A stretch of 64,000 bases of DNA, taken from assembly GCA_933228895.1 (NCBI GenBank), contig OW121846.1, forward strand, positions 113,339,336-113,403,335, given 5' to 3'. The translations under genes were made by a program, and so were the position numbers. The stretch is from Platycnemis pennipes (taxonomy: Eukaryota > Arthropoda > Insecta > Odonata > Platycnemididae). Below the pieces are notes generated by a model. The model was not told the origin of the DNA. It was given only the letters and a program-made list of their open reading frames with translations, and made no database searches. Numbering within the stretch: position 1 is the first letter of the stretch; every line of letters starts with the position of its first letter. This document shows positions 11,848-22,845 of this stretch, piece by piece.

Positions 11848-13175
11848 TGGGGACCGGAAAAAATCGCAATTTGCGATAAACGCAAATTTTATGCGAAAAT
11901 GCGGGATAGAAGCGAAATATCTGCGAATTTAGTAAATATGTGAAAAATATGAGAAATGTGGTTATGAATACAAAAAACTAGTAGGAAATGGCAATAAAAA
12001 GATCTTTACATGTTTTTCTTTATGAAATATTCCTTTTTTACCAATTAAAACTATGATTATGATCATGTGAACATATCAAATTAGCATTTAAACTTAAACG
12101 TAATAAAACACACATAAGTATGTGAAGTGATTATACCGCTCAATGAGCAGAGGAGCGTTGTTGCGCATTTTGTTTCACCTTTGTCAGTAAACAAAAGTGT
12201 TTGGGCGCACTTGCTTTCAAATGGTGCATCAGTCTTGTGAAGCAGTGTAAATGCGAGACAGTACGAGGATGCAAGTGCAACTGGGTTATCCCAATTATCG
12301 ACAAATACGATACAAAATTAAACTTCGTATTTGCCCTGCGGGAATTTACGTTTTCCCGAAATTTACAACGTTTTTATCGCGTCCCATCCCATTTCCTATA
12401 TCTCCAGCGTATGTACAACCCCGTATTTACACCATGACATTTTCCGTTTTCTCACTGTTTGCGTTAGATGCGGGTTAGAATGCGATAGAATTCAAACTAT
12501 ATAAAATTTCAAAAACAAAATTCCATTCTATGACAGTTACCCATGCATACTAGTATATATATAACACTTTTTTACCCCGTTTCATGCTATACACTTCAAA
12601 ACTACGAGAGAGAGCAGTAATTTGCTCCGTTTTACGGAAGAATTTGAACTTGGCGGCATAGCGTGGCAGTACACAACGCCACTAGTGACGGAAAGGTGAC
12701 ATTTTTACACCCGTGATCCTTTTGACAGAAAAAGCTTCGTACTATGAATGAATGCATGTAGGACGCAATTTATAGTTTAGCAACACCTGGGGGAGTATAA
12801 TTAAACTGTACCAAAGTTCATATTGTGAAGAATGAAAATGAATTTTCAACCAGACATTATGAAATAATAAAAATGCATTTACTGAACTGGTGGACATTAA
12901 CAGGGAATAATTCGTCAGACCATCACGCTAAATTGGTTATACAGTTTTATTACAGGTTAATACAAAACAACACTTAATAAAACTTGTTTTATCGCGTGAA
13001 AATCGCATTGAATAAATAAAATTATTTTGTTGAGAAATGCTTGTGGTTGGTTACTGCTTGCGCTGGTCGGCCAGCGACGCAGCTCAATATTATCTTATAG
13101 TTTATGGTATCCTTAATCATTCCGGAACATAAATTTTATTTTACTGGGAAAAAGATGCGAAGTACAAAATTTTCA

Positions 13176-13447
13176 GACGACTCGAGGGTTTTTGGGTTTC
13201 TTCTGCGTTCATTCATCCCTTTGGACGAAAGTTTCGTCGGCATTCCAGACGAAAGTTTCGGTCATCTTCAGGTCCGAGGATCGCGTCCCGTCAAATTTCA
13301 TTTGTCTTATTTCAATATATATTTCCTATATCTTCGTGCTATATATTTCGTATGCTTCGAACCTGATGATGCCGTCTGGAATGCCGGCGAAACTCGTCCA
13401 GTAGGATGAACCAATGCGACAAAAAAATCGGAAACCCTCGAGTCATC
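13176..13447. mobile_element. Foldback MITE nested in the hAT-like element
   Basis: The two ends are inverted copies of about 75 bp: GACGACTCGAGGGTTT at the left, and the complement of GATGACTCGAGGGTTTCC at the right. The symmetry continues to a shared block reading GGCATTCCAGACG. The interior carries CTGATGAT followed by a GCCG/CGGC stem and GAAAC at 13363-13393. The open frame across it (13104-13409) is an artefact of the palindrome. Confidence 0.75.
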
Positions 13448-13886
13448 TTCTAATCACCGAGAAAGCCTTCACAGCAACTAGCATATATTCAAATTACGCG
13501 TAAATAAAATTTGTGGATTCTCATGATGCAACTTGCACTGATGTAGGGCAACATCGGATTACCGATCTCTACGGTAGATACAATTTTGAAAAATCGCAAT
13601 GTCACTCAGAAACATGCTAGACATACGCTTACTAATAATATGGACAGTGAGAGCTTTTTTCGCACTATAAGACAGTTTTGAACGACAGTGCAGGCGTCTG
13701 TCGAAAAAAAGAAAATGTTTAGAATCTTGGTATGAAGGAATGGCAATTTGAAAAGTGGTTTTTAAGTTCTGGAACGTAAAATATCGCCATAAATGGCTTC
13801 GTCATAAGAGAAAAGGCATTATAAAATTTATACGTTTGGGAATTATGGACTTGACAACGTCCAATATTTCGAGTTCAACCCAAACT

Positions 13887-13908
13887 CAACCAATCATATG
13901 ATTGGTTG
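13887..13908. repeat. Perfect 22-bp palindrome
   Basis: The sequence is CAACCAATCATATG followed by ATTGGTTG, identical to its reverse complement. It lies in the interior of the hAT-like element, with imperfect symmetry (AACCC/GGGTT) continuing on each side. Confidence 0.8.
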
Positions 13909-14373
13909 GGTTGGTTAAAACAGTTCCCCATCCGCATGACTAGCTTGCTTTTTATGCAGGTAACTTAACCTGGAAACAATCTTTGATATGATCAGTAGGT
14001 ATTAGCATGAAGTTGTATTTAATTCTAAAATAAATCAGCCGTAAACTAGGTGACATTTTTTTAAATAATCATTTTTTTCTAAAGTAAATTAGCTAAAAAC
14101 TTCGTGACAGTTTTTTAACTCATATTCTCATGTAAGAAAAAATTTAAGTGTCAGATTAATTTGTAATAAAAAGGATTGCATGGATTTAAACAAACTTTTT
14201 GATTGAAGTAATGATACATTTGAAAATTGTGCAAAAAAGCTTAAGAATTGATATTTAATTCTAGGTTATTCGATGATAAATAATAGATGCTAATTTCAGG
14301 AAAATAAACGCTAATTTCGTGAAAAATATATGCTAATTTTGCAAAATATAGATGCTATTTATTCCGGTCCCTA

Positions 14374-14381
14374 CTAATGAT
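14374..14381 (+). repeat. Target-site duplication, right (CTAATGAT)
   Basis: Exact copy of the eight bases at 11840-11847, directly outside the right terminal inverted repeat. Confidence 0.85.
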
Positions 14382-15539
14382 GATTCCCCTCATAATAGTA
14401 ATAAATGAGCTAAAACGCGGCTAGATAACTTAAGGCGCATGGCGGAATAATTACACGATAATCAAAATTATTTTAATGGTTAAAGTATCTATGAATATTG
14501 CAGGAACTCTGCATGAAATTATCACCCAGAAATGTTCAATATATTTTGCGCAATGCAACGATTATTATAGAGATTACAATTTTCAATAAATATGCTCATT
14601 CTTTTAGAGCTACCAAAAAAACCTGCTAGAAGCAAGGTATTATCAACTTAATTTAGTGACTGGTGATGTTATTGATGAGGCCATAAAAACTCATCCGCCA
14701 ATACTTGTGGACCCACGAGATATTGTTTATTTTCTTCCGGAGAACCCCAGCCAGGCTGGCCCCTAGCGCACTCGAACGCCGCGCCGGCTCGTCGCGCGTT
14801 TGGGTTATGGCCTCAAGAACGTTTTAATTATCTCGGCGCGTCTGGTCAGTGTTAACGGGAAATGTTTACAAAACCTAATTGCATGAAGGTTTTACTTCTC
14901 CGCTGCCTAAAAATCAGTTACTTCTCAGCATTTGTGTGGCAGAGTTGGGTGATATCGTGATGTCTTACGCATTCAAGCCTTATTCCCAAAGTGCAATGAT
15001 GTTTCTCATCAAGCGTTTAGAACTTTTTAAATTGTCCGTATCGAACCCAAGGATTGATGGTTCCGTAAGATTTCAGTTAGCATGCTCATTTGTTGAAAAT
15101 ACATTGAATTTACCTAATAAGGTAAACCAAGTCATAATGATAGTCATCATTGCATCTGTACGCAGGCAGAGTGGCCGTATGAGGAGGAAATGGAAAGAGT
15201 GCCGTCGAAATGAAGAAGTGTTTTTAAGAATGATGAGGCATTGTTGGCCTGCATCATATCCTCCAAAATACCAGATGCTGCTGCTAAGACCTCTAATAAG
15301 TCATTGAGCGAGTCTTAAGAGTCACAGTGAAACAACTATTTGAAATATTCTTAAGAGAAGACATGTCAGAAGTGAGGAGATCGTATTTGTGTGATAATAA
15401 AAATTGAGACATGAGATAGAAAAATGTGATCCGCTGGGTCAACGTAAGTGCACATATTTAAGTTCATTACGAATGTGGAGATGAATTCCTCATCTTTTCC
15501 CTTACGCGCACTCCTCCTTTCATGTCGTTATTAGACTTT
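14382..15539. other. Unassigned region upstream of the transposon-type pseudogene
   Basis: A 142-codon plus-strand frame at 14879-15307 and a readable stretch at 14640-14760 (VTGDVIDEAIKTHPPILVDP) precede the broken gene at 15540. They could be its 5' part, but I recognise no domain and cannot join them reliably. Confidence 0.35.
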
Positions 15540-16441
15540 ATGACTTATTAGACCTTATGCGTGGACGGCCAAGAAAATAATTTGCAGAAAGTGGTAACCG
15601 TTCTAAACGGGGAAAAGTGAAAAAATTATAACCTCTTTTGAAGAGGAAGAACTTACTTCAGCCACTACTATGAATCTGAGGTCATGCGGCAATGAAGCCG
15701 CAGAAAAATATTGACAGAAGTAACAAAACCTTCACCAGGTCGTGCAAGCAAAATAATATTCCATTGGAAAAGAGATAAAATGAGTCATCTGAGGCAATAA
15801 ACAGCTGAAGAAGCTTTGTTTATGCTCTTAATCGTAAACAGCAACTTGTCGAAAAGACAATACTATCTCGTCAAAAAGGTGCAAAGAAGCTTGAACATAA
15901 CCTTTACCCTTCTTACCATTCCATTTCTGTAGCCAAGAAAGAAACTTACCCAGATGGATTTTCAATATTTGAAAAATATTTGTTATTTTTTATTTTTAGG
16001 AATATCAGAGGAGATAATAGATAAATTCCCTAATCTTATGAACATAATTTCTTGTACTATGCAATCAAATCTAAATCTGAGAATTTTGATAGTTATTGCT
16101 TGAGGGCAGCTAAACCATATATAAAATTACATCCCTGGTCCTACATTCCTCCCTCCGTTCACACCGTTTTGATCCACGGAGCATTAGTGGTATGTGAAGC
16201 AATATTGCCCATTGGACAACTTTTAGAAAAAGCTTTTGAATCAAGGCACAAAGACTGCAAGAGGCTCCGTAGACACCATAGCCGGAAAAATTCTAGCATA
16301 GACACAAATTCCGATGTTTTTCATCGCCTGCTTTTGGCTACTTCTGATTCTTTAATATCATCCTCCGTAAAACTTCCACGGCAAAAGAGACGGACTTTGC
16401 CAATAGCTGAAATGCTTGAACCAACAATCACTTTTATGTAA
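15540..16441 (+). pseudogene. Broken transposon-type protein, family unclassified
   Basis: The plus strand encodes a decayed protein. Near 15560 it reads RGRPRK followed by ESGNRSKRGK, an AT-hook-like basic stretch. At 15790-15960 it reads a segment including LVEKTILSRQKGAKKLEHNL and YPSYHSISVAKKETYPDGFS. At 16052-16441 an intact 129-codon frame includes PPSVHTVLIHGALVV, LPIGQL, ESRHKDCKRLRRHHSRKNSS and LLLATSDSLISSSVKLP. This order resembles a repetitive uncharacterised protein family that I remember from arthropod and cnidarian genomes and believe is transposon-borne, but I cannot name the superfamily. Several stops and frameshifts lie before 16052. Part of the last block (16192-16315) has a second copy at 16945-17068. 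Confidence 0.55.
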
Positions 16442-16914
16442 ATTCTTTACAACCTAGGTCTTAACTCAATGAAGAAACTACTACTTCCTTGGAAGAAACA
16501 TTAATTTCGTGTTTCACTTCACTTCGTGTGACTTTCAAGATATAAATTACATAGTGTCCGACATTTTCTTTCCACGAATATTGAAGATTTGACTTCAGAT
16601 TCATAATAAAGCAAAAAACCCTGTATACAAATTTCATAAAAATTGAGCTATTATTCCTATTTTGGTCAACTTTTCCTATTCTGGACCACTGTTCGTCGGC
16701 CTGTTTATTCGCCATGATTTCCAGTTCTCAGTCCTCGCTTCTTCCCCTCTATTGGGTAATTCTCAACATGAACACCTGATTGTTGAAATTGATGGCCTTA
16801 ATTTGTCAAATATACTACGCATTATGTGTTGTTCATTAACCTCCGAAATTTGGGTTTATAAATTTATTTGGAAACGAATTCCTTCGCTTTAATATAGAGA
16901 CTTCAATTTTGATC
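16442..16914. other. AT-rich DNA, nothing recognised
   Basis: This stretch separates the pseudogene from the secondary copy of its fragment. Short frames on both strands have no motif. Confidence 0.4.
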
Positions 16915-17090
16915 TTCTTAAAAATGACTTCAATAGTTGATGGCATGTGAAGCAATATTGCCCATTGGACAACTTTTAGAAAAAGCTTTTGAATCAAGGC
17001 ACAAAGACTGCAAGAGGCTCCGCAGACACCATAGCCGGAAAAATTCTAGCATAGACACAAATTCCGATTCTTAAAAATGACTTCAATAGT
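16915..17090 (+). repeat. 124-bp fragment copy between 23-bp direct repeats
   Basis: Positions 16945-17068 repeat 16192-16315 with a single visible difference (CTCCGT versus CTCCGC). The inserted block 16938-17067 lies between two copies of a 23-bp sequence, 16915-16937 and 17068-17090, that begins TTCTTAAAAATGACTTC. The arrangement looks like insertion of a short copied fragment into a staggered break, with a long target-site duplication. It is intronic or intergenic and encodes nothing itself. Confidence 0.9.
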
Positions 17091-17094
17091 CAAT

Positions 17095-17905
17095 ACATCA
17101 GGAACTTCGCTTTTTTAATAACACTCACATTGTTCCATTCACTGTGACACATACCACGACCAGTCACACATTACTTGATTTATTTATTGTTGACAACCCT
17201 GAAAATGTTATTTCGTGCTCTCAAATGCCTGTTCCGTTTTAGTCAGCCCATGACCTAATCTAAATATCCCATTGCTTTACATTTCACTCTCTTCCTCCCA
17301 AGTCTTTCAAAGTCCGTGATATATACGTGAATCAATAGTAATTATAGTATTATATATTATATGTAATAGTGAAACAATATTAATAGTTCGATCAGAGTGA
17401 GATTTTTAAGTTCGACTGTGATGACCTAATGGCACATTACTTTGGCTCACATTTGCTCAATTGTATTAACTACCTAGTTCTTCTAGTGTCCTAATATCCT
17501 AAACATCTTAAAGCACCATGGCTAAATTGTAAAATCCGTAAAATTATTAATGTACGAAGTAATCTTCGGACTAGAACCCCTGCTAATTTTCAACAGTTTA
17601 AGGATTCTCGAAATTTGGTTAAAGCTCGTATTATCGAAGCGAAGCGTCAATACTTCACCTCTAAATGTTCACCGGCTTAAAAGTCACCGACCAGACGACA
17701 GATTGATGTGAACTAAGGAATCCTGGGACGGTACGCCATCGTTCAGATGTACGCATTTTTATCAATTTAATGAATCAATTTTTTTATCTCTGTGTGTGAG
17801 TGATACTCCATTATCTGTGTAAACAACCTAGGATCTCCTAGGAAATGGAATTTTTCCACAAAACTCGATTTCCGACTTCGACTTTACGACTATCCTATTT
17901 AGAAC
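17095..17905 (+). mobile_element. LINE-C, endonuclease end and linker
   Basis: Plus-strand remains of a second non-LTR element. At 17160-17270 it reads LLDLFIVDNPENVISCSQMP and then SAHDLI, the end of an APE-type endonuclease domain. At 17500-17670 comes the linker (HLKAPWLNCKIRKI, TPANFQQFKDSRNLVKARII, EAKRQYFTSKCS). At 17700-17900 follow VSDTPLSV and ISDFDFTTI, upstream of the reverse transcriptase fingers. The reading breaks off near 17905 and resumes at 19178, so about 1.27 kb is inserted. Several stops and frameshifts are present. Confidence 0.8.
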
Positions 17906-19177
17906 ATCGACTAGACACAAAAAAAATGATTTTCGTTCACTTATTCTGAATTGATTTCAAATTATGAAAAAAAGGTCAACGCGCTTCCATGGAACAAAAG
18001 GAAACCTGAACTATGTTATTTCATGATATTATATAAGCTGATTATGGTACAATTGCATTTGGACTGAGATAGTGAAGGTCAGTATAACCAGCTAAAAATT
18101 GTTCATGTATATAACAGAAAAATTTAATTCTAAAAAATAATATGCAGTCAAAAATCGATATATAAACTTAGTTATGTTTAACATAAAGAAACAACCATTG
18201 TAGTGACAAAAAAAATTATTAAAGGGTTAAACAAAACACCATGTATGCGATGCACACATTGCTTACTCTTCCGATTGCTAGTAAGGGAGATAGAGCCAAG
18301 AAATAACCCCATTTTTACTGTTCCACCTCAATCCTTATCTTTCTTCTATGTATTTCTCGCCTTGGGAAAGTCTTTCACATGGCACCGGCGTTGCCAAGAT
18401 TGGAAACTATTACATGACAACTTTGTGGAGACTGGGAAATTCTGACTTAATTCTCCTCCACTCCAGGAAGGGGTTCGTTTTGTGAGTGCACATACCACGT
18501 ACATATATCGCATATATACTTACAATAAATGGCCAAAATTGCTAGCTGTTTCTTCCTTGAAGAGTAGAGAAGGGTCCACAGATCTTGAAAACCGGTGAGG
18601 CCGGTGAGGAGTGCTGAGATATTGCTGACTTTTACTAGCGTGTTCTGTTACCAACAAGCATTAAAAATAGGGGGCAAGAGAAATTCTTTTTTTATCGTTT
18701 TCTAATAGAGGTACCAAGTCTCATAAACTGCAATGCTGATAACCTTAACCAGTCTTCAGTCAACTATTCCACACTAAAACTGTAAAAACCTTGAGAAATA
18801 ACCATTCTAGAGGATTTGGAATGGCACAATTTTCCTTCTTCCTGACGTTGATGTTTCTGGAAAATAATAAATTTTTTAAGGTGGTTTATTATGCTCCTGG
18901 TGAAAAGCGGTCAATGAAATATTCGAAAAATTAAATTTCGGTCATACAAAAGTTGAAGTTCGTTGACTGTAGTAGACTTTTAATCGACGGAGGTCATCAA
19001 ATTTTGACCTCAATATAATCGACTTTTGGAGTAAAAATCGACTACAGTCGACTTTCACTTTCAAATACCAAGGATCTGTGTGTCCCATTTGATGCTTATT
19101 TCTTTTTTTCATCATATCACACCTAAGCAGACTAAATCGAACTCTCCATATAATGATCAAATTTTGATCCTGTTTTT
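17906..19177. other. 1.27-kb segment interrupting LINE-C
   Basis: This is DNA between the two halves of LINE-C. No domain is recognised. Near 18970-19060 the word TCGACTTT and its variants recur several times. I found no convincing terminal repeats or target-site duplication at its borders, so it may be a decayed insertion of unknown type. Confidence 0.5.
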
Positions 19178-20735
19178 TCACTAAGCCTGGATGGCTAACT
19201 TACATCCTTGAATGTTTTAATTATTCTTTACCTCACGCCAAATTTACCACTGCCTGGAAAAAGGGTCTTATCATACCCTTAAAAAATTGACTGGCCTGAA
19301 AATCCGTCCAAGTTCAAATATTTCTCTGTACCCTGCTCTCTATCGAAAACACTGCAGAAGATTTTTAACTCTGCCTTGACTCAAGAGAACAAACGACATT
19401 CGTCTAGCCATTGAATAGAATTGGTAACTGTTATGGTCTCATTCGATTTTAGTAAAGTCTTTGACTGAGTCTATCATACATTACTTTTATGTTTATTGAA
19501 TTCCCTAAATTTTTCTAGTCCCGCATTAAACCGGTCTCATTCCTTGTTGTTAGGTAGGACTCAAGCTGTTAAGGGTCCCAAGGACGAGTTATCCTCTTGG
19601 CTTCCGGTTGCATGCGGTGTCCTACTCGGCTCTACTTTTGGACCCCTCTTGTTTAGCTTGCACACTCTCGATCTAGCCAAAATTGTTAAATATGCAAAGC
19701 ATGTGCTTCATGTAGACGACCTGCAAATCTATATTCATTCGTCTCTAGATGAACCTCCATATTCTTTCAATGTAATTAACACCGATATTTGTTCTATTAA
19801 CGAATAGGCTAATATAAACTGCCTATAGTTCAAAACAACCAATAAAAACCATCAAAACATAAGCAATTACTCTCGGTAACACGAGACTAAACAGCATTGA
19901 TGATAAAACTTAGTGACTGCGTTCTTATTTTGTGGAATTTTCCCATCATGATACCGAGATATACACTTGTGAATTCCACTGGTTATTTGCTGGTACAACC
20001 CGTCTTAGCTGTAAGGACATCAACATGCATGTATGTACCTGATGATGGCCTAACGGCTGAAAGAGCAGTTGTACCGACAATAAATCAGTGGCATGTACAA
20101 GTCTGTATCTCTGTATCATTAGCATTGATGTTTGTCTCCCATCCGTGCGTGTTCGTACCACCATTGCTAAGATTAAAAAGATTTTTCGCTACCTTGGACT
20201 CAAATTTCATCTATTTTCTATGGAACAAGTCCTGGAAATATGTTACAAGGGAAATAAGACGCTCTATCTACCTACTCAATCTTCAAAAGGAAAATCTTTC
20301 TGTTTCAACCAGAGTTATGCTTGTATTTTATTTTTTTAATCTTGGATTACTATACATTAGTTTAAAGTTATTTAACTTATATATTGATGAAGGCCTTCAG
20401 CGACTAATAAACTGCTGTTCTATATTTATATTTGATGCCCGAAGAGATGATCTTGAATCTAAATATTTTGTCGAACTAAAGTTTACCTCTAGATTCCGAG
20501 GGAAACACTTGTTGGGGTCGTTTCTTTTCTCTCCCTTCCGCAACCGGAATCCCGACTACCTATGTCAACCAGAGTAGAGTCAACTAGGCTACCAACCTCT
20601 GCCTTCACTCTTCCCATATCACTTCTTCCAATTAATATGACTCGCTACCCATTGAAATCAAATCCTCCTCGCCTGTCCAGTCATTTAAAGATAAACTTTG
20701 TTCGTATTCAAATAACTCAAAAATAAATTGGTGCT
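19178..20735 (+). mobile_element. LINE-C, reverse transcriptase and C-terminus
   Basis: This continues the LINE-C ORF. At 19190-19330 it reads FNYSLPHAKFTTAWKKGLII, at 19400-19490 a decayed LDFSKAFD-type block, and at 19550-19760 the palm: SSWLPVACGVLLGSTFGPLL, then an altered catalytic box HVDD in place of YADD, then LQIYIHS. At 20400-20560 it reads LQRLINCCSIFIFDARRDD and similar, and at 20640-20700 the typical C-terminal PIEIKSSSPVQSFKDKL in another frame. A foldback element of about 166 bp interrupts it at 19951-20116. Catalytic residue loss and frameshifts make it inactive. The AT-rich stretch after 20720 may be its 3' untranslated region. Confidence 0.85.
19951..20116. mobile_element. 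Foldback element nested in LINE-C
   Basis: Inverted arms of about 49 bp at 19951-19999 and 20068-20116, roughly 75 percent identical. They begin ATACCGAGATATACACTTGT and the complement of GTCTGTATCTCTGTAT. The interior carries CTGATGAT, a GGCC-TAAC-GGCT hairpin and GAAA at 20039-20062. Both strands are open here because of the palindrome; neither frame is a gene. Confidence 0.7.
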
Positions 20736-22730
20736 TCATTATAAATTTGGTGTTAAATTTCTTACATTTTATTTTATTTGTTTTTTGTGCGACAATTTTT
20801 TTAGAAGAACGCCAAATTTGTTTGCAGTATATTCACTCTAATGTGTTATCACAGAGCATTATTGAATATTTTAATTCATTCATTCATTTCTCAATCTCGC
20901 ATTCTAAGTTCCTGGCCCCACATTATTTTTTAAAACCAGAATCGTGTTCTACACCCAGGTCTATTACCTCTATCATTTGTTCCTTCTCATATTCTTTCTG
21001 ACGTTCAAAATCCTGGATCCAACAAAAATTATTCTGACTAATACTTAATGGATGAGATTGCTCTTCCTACCTTACCGGCAGAAGGTATTCTAGCTTTTGC
21101 GCACCGAGTTCGCACTATTTCGCCCTCTCTCCGTAACTTTTCCATATGATCGCATCCCCCTTCCCACCATGCCTCTCCTGCCTTCTTCTTAGCCTTTCAC
21201 CTAACTGTATTATTCAATTGTTTGTACCACTTCCTGCCCTTTCCAATATTTCACAAATTCAAACTTGATGAAGTGGGAGGAATATTTATCAAATAATAAA
21301 AAAACCACTCGTATTTTGGTAAAGAATTTTCAATATACATGTTCTACTTGTTTAAACTCACCTAACCTGACTTCACACAATTTCTTTTCACCACACTCGC
21401 AGTTGCTCAGGATTGTTGAGTTTTATTGATGCAGGTCAGTAATCAACCGTGTCAAGTATTTAAACATCAAAATACTCTTCATAAATGGGGGAAAATATGC
21501 ATTCCACCTTCATTAATTCTTTTCCTGAATGAGCAACTTTTCTCAAATCAACGGCGTAGTAATTGGTGCCAGAGTTCATCAGTCGCAGGAAAATCTCAAA
21601 CTTTTGGCGTTCATAAGAGCACTTTTGAAAGAAATTTCAGCACTTTTGTAGACCCTTTCAAAGACTAAGGGATTGGTTTGAAAATTATACTGATCGAATC
21701 TCGAAAATGTTATTCATTTGCGCATATGCTGGTTGGCAAGCAGGTTCCAAAAGTTTATATTTAATCCTTTAGAGAGATTAAAAACTGCCTTCTTCAATTT
21801 TCATCATTGTATTCACGAGTAATGTTGAATTTCATCTCTTTGTATTTTATCTGAAGCACAAGCAATCCAGTATTTCCAGGAAATAGAGAAAATGAAGAAA
21901 TTATCCACTCTTGTGCTGCCTAGAAAACCAATTATTATTTTTGAACTTGAAGCGCTGGGAGGCAATGACGTCATACTTCCGTGGCGAAAATATATATCCT
22001 TTATATAAAAATATCCTTATATGCAGGAATTATGGGGGAAGCTGGTAGCCCCCAAAAGCTGTAAGCTGACTTAAAATTACGCAGACTATCGCATAGAAAT
22101 AGTCCAGTTTATAAGGGAAAAGGCCCATGGCCAGGATCATGACTCTTTCCTCCGTGTTGCTTCTTTCGTTTTCAATAGCGCAAACGTTTCTAGTGGCACA
22201 CTGCTCGCAGTAAGCGACATAACGTTTCACCCTACCACTCTACGGTGTTCACATGTGATGAGCACAGGTAGTAGAATGAAATCAGTAAGGAAACACGCAA
22301 TAATTGGCGGCTTCTGCACATGATTCATTTCGTGTTTATCTTAACTCCTGTTTATCTTGCATTGCTAATAGTATTTCTGACATTAGTGCAGTGGGATAAA
22401 GTTTCTTCGTAAACTAAGCAAAGACCTTCTAACCTCGAAGTGATGCATAGTCATTGCTTTCGACTGCATATTTCTTTAGGAAATCGAGGCGAAAATAAGG
22501 CAAAGAATAAAATGATAATATTGTAGTTTCCTATGAATTACGCTGGTAACTTTAACGCTTTTGCCACATTATTATTAGCCAGTTTGCTAGCAATCTCAGT
22601 CACTATTACTGCTCTGCTACCATTTACTACCAACCATGGGTATAACCGCACTTTTTTAAAGTATTCCGCAGAAAACAAATAATACATTTGACCAAATATC
22701 ATGATCTGAGTGCCATAAGAAGAGTGAAAG
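20736..22730. other. AT-rich DNA, nothing recognised
   Basis: No domain, SINE head or exon is seen in about 2 kb. The 80-codon frame at 21426-21668 and the 66-codon minus frame at 22030-22230 have no motif. Confidence 0.4.
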
Positions 22731-22845
22731 AGCTTTTTTATTTGTAGCCCGACAAGTTGCAATCAAGGTAGATGCTATTTGAAATGAATCATCTATTACT
22801 GCAGTAACGAATAACAGAATAAGTCAGCTAATTACACGCAGCCAC
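22731..22845 (+). repeat. 115-bp direct repeat, copy 1
   Basis: It begins AGCTTTTTTATTTGTAGCCC and matches 23985-24099 with about four differences. The sequence is not protein-coding in any obvious way. The two copies lie 1254 bp apart in the same orientation. Confidence 0.9.

Larger units (their letters stand above)
11848..14373. mobile_element. hAT-like DNA transposon, non-coding, complete ends
   Basis: The left end is TGGGGACCGGAAAAAAT and the inverted right end is TAGGGACCGGAATAAAT, giving terminal inverted repeats of about 17-20 bp. The element is flanked by an exact 8-bp duplication CTAATGAT, the size known for hAT insertions. Next to the right end (14280-14360) the word GCTAATTT is repeated about three times at 20-25 bp spacing, and the left end has related GCAAATTTT words; such subterminal repeats are usual transposase-binding regions in hAT elements. 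No transposase domain is readable in its 2.5 kb; the open frames at 12201-12478 have no motif. A separate foldback element lies inside at 13176-13447. I infer a non-autonomous or eroded element. Confidence 0.8.
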
